A stretch of 18,217 bases of DNA, taken from assembly GCA_030611945.1 (NCBI GenBank), contig JAUWOV010000034.1:1-18217 (forward strand). Reading direction: 5' to 3'. Positions 1-6,612 of this stretch are shown here, in pieces. This DNA is from a bacterium (GTDB lineage Bacteria > JAHJDO01). A model generated the notes under the pieces. The model did no database searches. It was given only the letters and a program-made list of their open reading frames with translations, and was not told the origin of the DNA. Made by a program: the position numbers and the translations under genes. Position 1 is the first letter of the stretch, and each line of letters opens with the position of its first letter.

Positions 1-770
1 CAAGAGGCAAGGCTATTGTCAATCTTCTGCGCATTGCTTCTGATGAGAAAGTTACAGCTTTTGTCAGAGTCAAAGAGTTTGATGATAAACATAATCTGAT
101 AATGGCAACAGAGAGGGGTATTGCGAAGAAGACTAATCTCATTGCCTATAGCCATCCGAGATCAGGAGGAATAAAAGGTATAAAGCTCGATAAGGGAGAC
201 AGGTTAATTTCAGTAAGACTCACGGATGGGGAAAATGATGTTCTGTTAGCAACAAAAGATGGTAAAGCAATTAGATTCCAGGAAAAAGCGGTAAGAACTG
301 TTGGAAGGGTCTCAAGAGGTGTTAGAGGCATAAGATTGAAAAAGGGAGATATTATTATTGGAATGGAAGTTGTTGAGGATGAGTCAACTGTTGTTGTTGT
401 TACAGCTAATGGATATGGAAAACGCACGCGTTTCGCAGAGTACAGACCACAGGGACGCGGAGGTATCGGAGTTATTAATATTCATACGGGTCCAAGAAAT
501 GGAACGGTTGAAGGACTGAGGACAGTTGCAGATAATGATGAGTTGATAGTTATTACAGCTAAAGGTGTAATAATACGCCAGCCTGTTAAGGAAATAAGAG
601 TTATCAAACGTAATACAAAAGGCACCAGGCTGATCCGTCTTGACAAAGGCGATCGTGTAGTAAGTATTGCAAAGGTTGCTGTTGAGGAAGAGGAAGAAAA
701 AGCAATTAAGAACAAGAAAGTATTAAAGAAGCCTAAAACAGGCAAAGGCTCTAAGAAGAAAAAGAAGTAG
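1..770 (+). CDS. gyrA: DNA gyrase subunit A, C-terminal part (5' end outside window)
   Basis: Open from the window edge (codons in phase from base 3) to TAG at 768-770. The visible part is the DNA-wrapping beta-pinwheel domain of gyrase A. It shows repeated blade-like units with GyrA-type wording: RGKAIVNLL at the start, then KATNL-like KKTNLI, GVRGIRLKKGD, YRPQGRGGIGVINI and GTRLIRLDKGD. The ATG at 102 is internal to the gene, because the homology continues upstream to the edge. The domain wraps DNA so that the enzyme can introduce negative supercoils with ATP; the catalytic tyrosine domain lies outside the window. After the last blade (about codon 200 counted from base 102) comes a low-complexity tail, an EEEEE run followed by many lysines. 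The family is unambiguous. Only the length of the missing N-terminal part (around 600 residues in typical GyrA) is inferred. Confidence 0.97.
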   Translation, partial: RGKAIVNLLRIASDEKVTAFVRVKEFDDKHNLIMATERGIAKKTNLIAYSHPRSGGIKGIKLDKGDRLISVRLTDGENDVLLATKDGKAIRFQEKAVRTVGRVSRGVRGIRLKKGDIIIGMEVVEDESTVVVVTANGYGKRTRFAEYRPQGRGGIGVINIHTGPRNGTVEGLRTVADNDELIVITAKGVIIRQPVKEIRVIKRNTKGTRLIRLDKGDRVVSIAKVAVEEEEEKAIKNKKVLKKPKTGKGSKKKKK

Positions 771-947
771 ATAGCTGTCCTATGATAAAATCATTTATCA
801 AGTAAGCAATTGACAGTACTTTGTTAAAAATCAAGCAGCCCGAGCAATACACAGCAATTCCCCGCATTAATTTTCTAACTTTCTTCATTCCTGCTGACTA
901 AATTTCTTCCTTCTTATGGTGACTTTCCAGGAAGCATTAATATTTTC

Positions 948-975
948 TTGCATTTCCATTTAATATCATTATAAT
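948..975 (+). promoter_or_regulatory. Sigma70-type promoter for the sugar locus
   Basis: TTGCAT at 948-953 and a perfect TATAAT at 970-975 are separated by 16 bp. Transcription would start near 982, about 27 bases before the regulator ATG at 1009. It is the best promoter match in the 771-1008 gap. The rest of that gap is AT-rich and shows no gene. No experimental start is known. Confidence 0.6.
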
Positions 976-984
976 CATAATTGA

Positions 985-1002
985 ATATGGACAATATGGA
1001 CA
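985..1002 (+). repeat. Tandem 9-bp direct repeat, candidate operator
   Basis: ATATGGACA occurs twice with no spacer (985-993 and 994-1002). It lies just downstream of the predicted transcription start and just upstream of the regulator ATG. The GGA of the second copy is also the only Shine-Dalgarno-like sequence before that ATG. A protein bound here would block both transcription and ribosome entry, which fits autoregulation by the adjacent regulator. Operator function is inference from position. Confidence 0.4.
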
Positions 1003-1008
1003 GTAATA

Positions 1009-2127
1009 ATGATTGATATTACAAAGAATGTTCCTTTATATCAACAACTAAAAAAAGAGATTTTAAATAAAATTAAACATAGAAATTTTAAGCAGGGAGA
1101 TCGTATCCTCCCTTTAAGAAAGTTATGTTTAGAATATAATGTAAGTCATATAACGGCTGAAAAAGCAATCGGCGAGCTTGTACATGAAGGTATTCTTTAC
1201 AAGAGGCAGGGAATGGGAACATTTGTGGTAGGTCGTAAAAACGACACATCTGTAAAGAACTCATTTATTGTTGGCTTAGCTATTTATAAGCTTGATTTTA
1301 TTACCAGTTCTTTTTTTTCGAGATTAGTTAAAGGAATCAATGGGGTAATTTATAAAAAAAACTGCCGGCTGGAATATTATACTACTAATAAGGAATATGA
1401 TTGCTTTAAACAGGGGCCTTTTTATATAAATGCCCTTGAAGCGAACGAAATAGATGGTTTACTTATAGGTAGTACAGGACTAGGCGTTTCAGAAATGTTA
1501 GCTTTAAGGAAATTTTCTATTCCAATTGTCCTGTTAGGAAAACCACCACAAGGAACATCACTAAATTATGTAGACCTTGGTGAGTTTGAAGGAACCTGCA
1601 AAGCTACTGAATACTTAGTTAACTTAAATCATAAAAGGATTGGGTTTATTTCTGACCCCTTAAACTCAATACCTGCTTTAGCCAGGATTAAGGCATATAA
1701 ATCAATATTGAAAAAATATCATCTAAAGTATGATAGCAAACTTCATTGCAAGGCTAATTATGGGAAAGAAGTTTACCATACAGTGCAGTATTTGCTGTCC
1801 TTGAAATCGCCGCCAACTGCTATTATTACTCATGATGATGATATGGCGGTAGAAGTTATAGACGCGATAAAGGATAGAGGGTTAAAAGTGCCTGATGACA
1901 TTTCTGTAATAGGATTTAATGATGCTCTTAACAGCCCGCAGCCAAAACCATCTCTTACCACAATAAGGGTTCCTATAGTAAAGATGGGAAAATTGGCAGT
2001 AGAGATGCTGCTAAAACTTATGTATAATGAAAAAATTAAAGAGAGGGGAATAACTCTCACCCCTGAGTTAATTATCAGAAAATCTTGTAGAAGGATAAAC
2101 GAGTTGATTGCAGAAAAAGGTAAATAA
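1009..2127 (+). CDS. GntR-type HTH / LacI-type sensor transcriptional regulator (AraR-like)
   Basis: Protein of 372 aa. Residues about 1-75 form a GntR winged helix (PLYQQLKKEI at the start, then LRKLCLEYNVSHITAEKAI and the wing RQGMGTFVVG). Residues about 88-365 form a LacI/periplasmic-binding-like effector domain, with DGLLIGST, the HKRIGFISD strand, PTAIITHDDDMA, the DDISVIGFND segment and the closing LTTIRVPIVKMGKLAVEML. This two-domain order is that of B. subtilis AraR, in which a sugar releases the protein from DNA. It is the first gene of the sugar locus; its stop is 2 bases before the next ATG, so it is co-transcribed and probably autoregulated through the repeat at 985-1002. A sugar or small glycoside effector is inferred from the glycosidase neighbours; which sugar cannot be read from the sequence. 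Confidence 0.88.
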   Translation: MIDITKNVPLYQQLKKEILNKIKHRNFKQGDRILPLRKLCLEYNVSHITAEKAIGELVHEGILYKRQGMGTFVVGRKNDTSVKNSFIVGLAIYKLDFITSSFFSRLVKGINGVIYKKNCRLEYYTTNKEYDCFKQGPFYINALEANEIDGLLIGSTGLGVSEMLALRKFSIPIVLLGKPPQGTSLNYVDLGEFEGTCKATEYLVNLNHKRIGFISDPLNSIPALARIKAYKSILKKYHLKYDSKLHCKANYGKEVYHTVQYLLSLKSPPTAIITHDDDMAVEVIDAIKDRGLKVPDDISVIGFNDALNSPQPKPSLTTIRVPIVKMGKLAVEMLLKLMYNEKIKERGITLTPELIIRKSCRRINELIAEKGK

Positions 2128-2129
2128 AA

Positions 2130-3161
2130 ATGAATAAGAACCATCAGGTAATCTTTGTTAAGCCAAAAGAGGTTGTATTAAAACAAATTGAGATGCCTGT
2201 TCCTAAAAAAGGTGAAGTGCTGATAAAGACCATAGTAACACAAATCAGCACAGGCACAGAGCTTACTATTTTGAGTGGAGAATTTCCCAAAGGGTCTCAC
2301 TGGGCAGATTACGCTGAATATCCTTTCTATGCCGGTTATTCTAATATTGGTAAAGTAATTGATACAGGTAAGGACGTAAACAAGAATTTGATTGGGAAGA
2401 TAGTTGCTACTGAGACGCCGCATGCAAGTTATGTAACATGTGATTCTAAAAAATTACGTTTAGTGCCAAAAGGTCTTTCCTTAGAAGATGCGTCTTTTTT
2501 TACCATAGCTGAGATAGTAATAAATGGGGTAAGACTTGCCAAGATTGAGCCGGGGGAGTCAGTTGCAGTCTTTGGACTTGGATTACTTGGTCAGCTTACA
2601 GTAGAATTCCTGAGATTTTGCGGTGCATGGCCTGTAGTAGCGATAGATATAGCATCTTTTAGACGAAAGCTTGCTTTAAAAAGCGGAGCTCATTGTTCTC
2701 TTAATCCAATGGATAAAGATTTTGCAAAAAAGATGAAGAAAATAACCAAGAAAAGGATGTTTGATGTTGTTTTTGAAGTTACGGGAAATCCCAATGTTAT
2801 TCCTGGAGAACTTGAATTTTTACGTGAGAGAGGTCGCCAGATTATCCTGAGCAGTCCTCGAGGACAATCAACCTTGGACTTTCATGACCTTATAAACGCT
2901 CCAAGCAGGGTAATTATAGGAGCGCACAACTACTCACATCCTAAGATAGCCACAACGTATAACCAATGGACTTGCGCCAGAGATGTTGAACTTTTCTTTG
3001 ACCTTCTCGTTGCTAACGAAATGAAAGTATCGCATTTAATAACCAATACTTATAAATGGGATAAGGCTAAAGAAGCATACCAGATGCTTCTTAAAGATAG
3101 GACTAAGACTCTTGGAGTTATGCTTTATTGGGATAAGGCGGAAGGGGAAAAACAAAAATGA
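2130..3161 (+). CDS. Medium-chain (zinc-less) NAD-dependent dehydrogenase
   Basis: Protein of 343 aa, medium-chain dehydrogenase/reductase fold. There is a GroES-like N-terminal half, then a Rossmann domain starting near residue 143 with VAVFGLGLLG (Gly149, Gly151, Gly154). An Asp at about 173 (VVAIDI) ends the second strand, which favours NAD(H) over NADP(H). The usual catalytic zinc cysteine is replaced: the site reads STGTEL at residues 40-45, and no structural-zinc cysteine cluster is present, so a metal-free reaction is likely. An AAAGG ribosome site lies near 2116-2121. It follows the regulator by 2 bases and overlaps the next gene by 4 (ATGA). In context it would oxidise or reduce a hydroxyl of a sugar or glycoside product. 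The exact substrate is unknown; annotations such as threonine or sorbitol dehydrogenase would be over-specific. Confidence 0.82.
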   Translation: MNKNHQVIFVKPKEVVLKQIEMPVPKKGEVLIKTIVTQISTGTELTILSGEFPKGSHWADYAEYPFYAGYSNIGKVIDTGKDVNKNLIGKIVATETPHASYVTCDSKKLRLVPKGLSLEDASFFTIAEIVINGVRLAKIEPGESVAVFGLGLLGQLTVEFLRFCGAWPVVAIDIASFRRKLALKSGAHCSLNPMDKDFAKKMKKITKKRMFDVVFEVTGNPNVIPGELEFLRERGRQIILSSPRGQSTLDFHDLINAPSRVIIGAHNYSHPKIATTYNQWTCARDVELFFDLLVANEMKVSHLITNTYKWDKAKEAYQMLLKDRTKTLGVMLYWDKAEGEKQK

Positions 3162-4207
3162 CATCTCGTGATAGGATTTTAGCTGCTATAAAAAGAGAAA
3201 AACCTGACAGAGTGCCCAAAAATATGAGATGTTGTCCGGAGATTATAGAATTATTTAAAAAGAAGACAGGCATGGAAAGCATGGATGATTATTTTGGATA
3301 TGACATGCGATTTGTTCAATATACACCGGGTGAGCATAAAGAGGATTTTTCTAAGCATATAAATATAAGTGACATTCCGGAAGGAGGGTTCTTATCAGAA
3401 TGGGGAGCCATATGGACTAAAGCAAATTTTACGTGTAGGCATCCTATGTGTAATTTCACTTCAATTTCCCAAATAGATGAATATCCATTCCCTGATTTTG
3501 ATTCAGATTATCGTTACAGGAATTTATCAGAAGATACACAGAAGATAAAAAACAAGGAGCTAGCTGTTTTTTCATTTTATGAATGCGGTTGTTTTGAACA
3601 GGCTTGTGCTTTGCGTGGTATGGATAAGTTCTTTATGGATCTTATTGAAAACGAGAAATTCGTTGATGCGTTATTACAAAAGATACTAAAAAGGAAGATA
3701 GAAAATGCAAAGAGATATACTGCTGCCAATGTAGATGTTGTATGGATAGGGGACGATATGGGGTCACAGAAAAGCATGTTGATGAGTCCTGATATGTGGC
3801 GGCAATATTTTAAGCCCTGCTTGGTAAAAATAATCAAAGAAGTGGGGAAAGTTAATCCAAATGTTTACATTGCTTACCATAGCTGCGGGTATATTGAGCC
3901 TATTATTCCTGAATTAATAGAAGCCGGTGTGGATATACTTGAATCTGTTCAACCTGAAGCAATGAATCCAGCTAAATTAAAAAATGAATTTGGAGACAGG
4001 TTATCTTTTTGGGGCACTGTTGGAGCGCAATCTACAATGGCTTGCGGAACCCCTCAGGAGGTAAAAAAAGTAGTGAAAGAAAGAATTGAAACTATCGGCA
4101 GAGGCGGTGGATTGATAATTGCTCCTGCTCATACTATGGAAAAGGAAGTCCCATACGAAAATATAATAGCTTTTTTTGAAGCAGTAGAGGAATATGGGGA
4201 ATACTAA
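3158..4207 (+). CDS. Uroporphyrinogen decarboxylase (URO-D) family protein, methyltransferase-like
   Basis: Protein of 349 aa. It opens with the family signature SRDRILAAIKREKPDRVP and runs as one TIM-barrel domain to the end. It carries WIGDDMGSQ, MWRQYFKPCL, YHSCGYIEPI and FWGTVGAQST, then the late APAHTMEKEVPYENI segment. His241-Ser-Cys243 matches the H-x-C zinc motif of the corrinoid/coenzyme M methyltransferases (MtaA/MtbA) rather than true HemE. A third cysteine ligand is not obvious: Cys296 sits where, as I recall, relatives have a non-cysteine residue. No corrinoid protein or haem gene is nearby. The GGAAGGGG ribosome site at about 3139-3146 and the ATGA overlap with the dehydrogenase argue for coupled translation. 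It belongs to the large group of URO-D homologues found beside glycosidases, whose reaction is unassigned. Methyl-group transfer on a glycoside is a hypothesis. Confidence 0.85.
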   Translation: MTSRDRILAAIKREKPDRVPKNMRCCPEIIELFKKKTGMESMDDYFGYDMRFVQYTPGEHKEDFSKHINISDIPEGGFLSEWGAIWTKANFTCRHPMCNFTSISQIDEYPFPDFDSDYRYRNLSEDTQKIKNKELAVFSFYECGCFEQACALRGMDKFFMDLIENEKFVDALLQKILKRKIENAKRYTAANVDVVWIGDDMGSQKSMLMSPDMWRQYFKPCLVKIIKEVGKVNPNVYIAYHSCGYIEPIIPELIEAGVDILESVQPEAMNPAKLKNEFGDRLSFWGTVGAQSTMACGTPQEVKKVVKERIETIGRGGGLIIAPAHTMEKEVPYENIIAFFEAVEEYGEY

Positions 4208-4216
4208 TTTTCCAAA

Positions 4217-4224
4217 AGAGGAGG
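4217..4224 (+). promoter_or_regulatory. Strong ribosome binding site that fixes the GH1 start
   Basis: AGAGGAGG lies 5 bases before ATG 4230. This is why the upstream in-frame ATG at 4194, which overlaps the URO-D gene and has no such site, is not used here. Confidence 0.75.
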
Positions 4225-4229
4225 ATTCC

Positions 4230-5582
4230 ATGGTAAGAAGAAAGTTGCAATTTCCAGAAGGATTTATGTGGGGTTGTGCTACAGCAGCTTATCAGATAGA
4301 GGGCGCAGTTAATGAAGGTGGCAGGGGCGAAAGTATCTGGGATAGATATTCCCACACTCCAGATAAAGTACTTAACGGAGATACCGGCGATATAGCCTGT
4401 GATCATTATCATCGGTATGTTGAGGATGTAAAATTGATGAAGGATATTGGAATTAACGCATACCGTTTCTCCATTGCTTGGTCGAGAATCATTCCGTCAG
4501 GGAAAGGTCTGATTAACCGAAAGGGAATAGATTTCTATAATAAATTGATCGATGCTTTGCTGGAAAAAGATATTGAGCCAGTGGTGACTATTTATCACTT
4601 TGATTTACCCCAGGCATTAGAGGATATGGGAGGCTGGGCAAATCGTGATATTGCATATTATTTTTCCGACTATGCAGAGGTGCTTTTTAAAAATTATGGC
4701 GATCGGGTAAAATTTTGGATTACTGAGAATGAACCAATCTGTGTGTCTTATGGATATTATCCCGGGGTAGGGTGGGAAACCGCCCCTGGGGTAAAGGATA
4801 TAAACAAAATGGTTTCGTCAATCCATCATCTTCTTCTTGCCCACGGGCTCGCTGTAAGAAAATACAGGGAATCTTTAAATGGAACCGGCAAGATAGGAAT
4901 TGCTATTAACATAGAACCTGTCTATCCCAATAGCCAAAATCCTGATGACCTGAAGTCAGCTAAGTTGGATGATGCTTTCCTTAACCGAATGTTTCTTGAC
5001 CCTCTCTTTTATGGTAGGTATCCTGTTGAACTTCAAGAAATTTTTGGAAGAGACTTGGAGATTTCAAAGGAGGATAAGGAAATTATTGCCTCGCCTTTTG
5101 ATTTTCTTGGAGTTAACTATTACACGAGAAAAATCTCCAAGTATAATCCCAACGGCGGTTTTTTAAAATCTTCCGTGGTAAAACCAAAAGAAGCCGATTA
5201 TACTGACATGGGGTGGGAAATATTCCCTCAGGGCTTATATGATATTCTAATAAGAATTAAGAATGAATATCGGAACCCGGTTATCTATATAACCGAAAGT
5301 GGTTGTGCTATCAACGATAAACTAGAGAATGGCAAAATCAGCGACCTTAAAAGAATAGCATATTTAAAGGGACATTTTAAGATGGCGCATAAGGCTATCT
5401 CGGATGGAGTAAAAATCAAAGGATATTTTGTCTGGTCTTTGATGGATAATTTTGAGTGGACTTTTGGTCGTTCTAAAAGGTTTGGAATGGTTTATGTTGA
5501 TTATCCTACTCAAAAGAGGATACCCAAGGAGAGTGCCCGATGGTACTCAAAGGTTATAGAGAAGAATTTTATCATTGATTAA
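4230..5582 (+). CDS. GH1 family beta-glycosidase (beta-glucosidase-like)
   Basis: Protein of 450 aa, the usual length for a bacterial GH1 enzyme, with one TIM-barrel. The N-terminal signature is FPEGFMWGCATAAYQIEGA. The acid/base Glu168 lies in TENEP (commonly T-[F/L]-NEP), and the nucleophile Glu356 lies in ITESG (commonly ITENG). The WSLMDNFEW segment near the end carries the Glu-Trp pair that binds non-phosphorylated glucose or galactose, so a 6-phospho-beta-glucosidase is less likely. There is no signal peptide, so it acts in the cytoplasm on an imported oligosaccharide. It lies 22 bases after the URO-D gene and 28 bases before GH130. Retaining hydrolysis of beta-glucosides or related beta-glycosides is known for the family; the true sugar here is not determined. 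Confidence 0.93.
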   Translation: MVRRKLQFPEGFMWGCATAAYQIEGAVNEGGRGESIWDRYSHTPDKVLNGDTGDIACDHYHRYVEDVKLMKDIGINAYRFSIAWSRIIPSGKGLINRKGIDFYNKLIDALLEKDIEPVVTIYHFDLPQALEDMGGWANRDIAYYFSDYAEVLFKNYGDRVKFWITENEPICVSYGYYPGVGWETAPGVKDINKMVSSIHHLLLAHGLAVRKYRESLNGTGKIGIAINIEPVYPNSQNPDDLKSAKLDDAFLNRMFLDPLFYGRYPVELQEIFGRDLEISKEDKEIIASPFDFLGVNYYTRKISKYNPNGGFLKSSVVKPKEADYTDMGWEIFPQGLYDILIRIKNEYRNPVIYITESGCAINDKLENGKISDLKRIAYLKGHFKMAHKAISDGVKIKGYFVWSLMDNFEWTFGRSKRFGMVYVDYPTQKRIPKESARWYSKVIEKNFIID

Positions 5583-5610
5583 GAATTTAAGAAAGAAAAA
5601 AAGGAATGTA

Positions 5611-6561
5611 ATGATGAATGACGCTACCACAATTTTGAAAAGGCATCCAAAGAATCCTCTAATCACACCTAGAGATATCAAAGGGGCAATGGCCGTGTTT
5701 AATCCAAGTCCAGTTGATTATAATGGTAAAACTGTATTGGTCTTGTCCGTCTACAAGTTCCAGCATTACTCCGGTACACGCGGGGGTTACGTTGCCATGA
5801 GTGACGACGGAGTTCAATTTGATATCCGTCAAGAGCCTTTGATCAATTTATCTCACTCACCGAAGCCATTTGATAAACTTGGTCAGGATATCATTGATAG
5901 TCGTGTGACGAAGATAGACGGCACGTACTATTTCCTAACCCCAGTTATGCTAAGGGGAGAAGAAGAAGGACCGTTGCTTCTTTTGGGCAAGACAGAAGAT
6001 TTCGAGAAATACGAGCCACTCGAGTTGGTTGGTACGCCGACAAACCGAGGTGCGTCTCTGTTTCCAGAGAAGATCGGCGGGAAGTATTACAGACTAGACA
6101 GGCCTGGACACAGAGACGATCCTGCATCGATCTGGATATCATCTTCACCTGATTTGATTCACTGGGGATGCTGCCGTCTACTGTTGAAGCCAGGGTATGC
6201 AGTATGGAACCGCATGAAGATTGGACCGACTCCACCAATCAGGACATTTGAAGGCTGGTTGGTTATTGTTCACGGAGTTTTCTCCTGGACAGGAGCCGAC
6301 TTAAGTTACTACATTGGAGCTATACTGCTTGATCTTGAGGATCCGACACGAATCATTGGTAAGACTCAAAGCTGGTTGCTTGCTCCGGAAGAGCCATATG
6401 AGACCTCGGGGATGGTGGACAATGTGGTCTTCCCGTGCGGCGCGATAGCTGACATCAAAGACGATCAATTACGTATCTACTACGGGGCCGCAGACACCTG
6501 TATCGGGCTGGCAAGCGGACCATTGTCTGCCGTTATCGAAGCGTGCAAACGTCAGATATAG
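5611..6561 (+). CDS. GH130 family glycoside phosphorylase (beta-mannoside type)
   Basis: Protein of 316 aa, one five-bladed beta-propeller. GH130 signatures in order: RHPKNPLITP at the start, DSRVTKIDGTYYF, LFPEKIGGKYYRLDRPG, SPDLIHWG, PPIRTFEGWL, LLDLEDP, NVVFPCGAI and the closing YYGAADTCIGLA. The family cleaves beta-mannosides with phosphate, giving mannose 1-phosphate, and saves ATP. The chosen start has AAGGA at 5601-5605. The longer in-frame start at 5575 would overlap the GH1 stop and add a lysine-rich stretch with no counterpart in the family. No signal peptide, so cytoplasmic. Its base composition is clearly more GC-rich (48-53% in the lines I counted) than GH1 next to it (37-38%), suggesting a separate origin. 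Mannosyl-glucose, mannobiose and mannosyl-GlcNAc substrates cannot be told apart by eye. Confidence 0.9.
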   Translation: MMNDATTILKRHPKNPLITPRDIKGAMAVFNPSPVDYNGKTVLVLSVYKFQHYSGTRGGYVAMSDDGVQFDIRQEPLINLSHSPKPFDKLGQDIIDSRVTKIDGTYYFLTPVMLRGEEEGPLLLLGKTEDFEKYEPLELVGTPTNRGASLFPEKIGGKYYRLDRPGHRDDPASIWISSSPDLIHWGCCRLLLKPGYAVWNRMKIGPTPPIRTFEGWLVIVHGVFSWTGADLSYYIGAILLDLEDPTRIIGKTQSWLLAPEEPYETSGMVDNVVFPCGAIADIKDDQLRIYYGAADTCIGLASGPLSAVIEACKRQI

Positions 6562-6612
6562 TTTTGGCTTGCTAGGAATGAGAAGAATTTATTTTAATAA
6601 GATAAAAACACA

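Noticed and set aside
783-800. Perfect inverted repeat TGATAAA-ATCA-TTTATCA just after gyrA, as a terminator
   Set aside because: The stem is almost wholly A-T and no T-run follows, so it is not a convincing intrinsic terminator; it may be chance in AT-rich DNA.
3158-4207. Calling the URO-D homologue HemE
   Set aside because: The H-x-C motif, the sugar-locus context and the absence of other haem genes favour the methyltransferase-like branch.
4194-4229. Upstream in-frame ATG extending GH1 by 12 residues
   Set aside because: It overlaps the URO-D gene, has no ribosome site, and the extra residues precede the conserved family start; AGAGGAGG points to ATG 4230.
5575-5610. Upstream in-frame start extending GH130 by 12 lysine-rich residues
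   Set aside because: It overlaps the GH1 stop codon, and AAGGA at 5601-5605 serves ATG 5611 or 5614.
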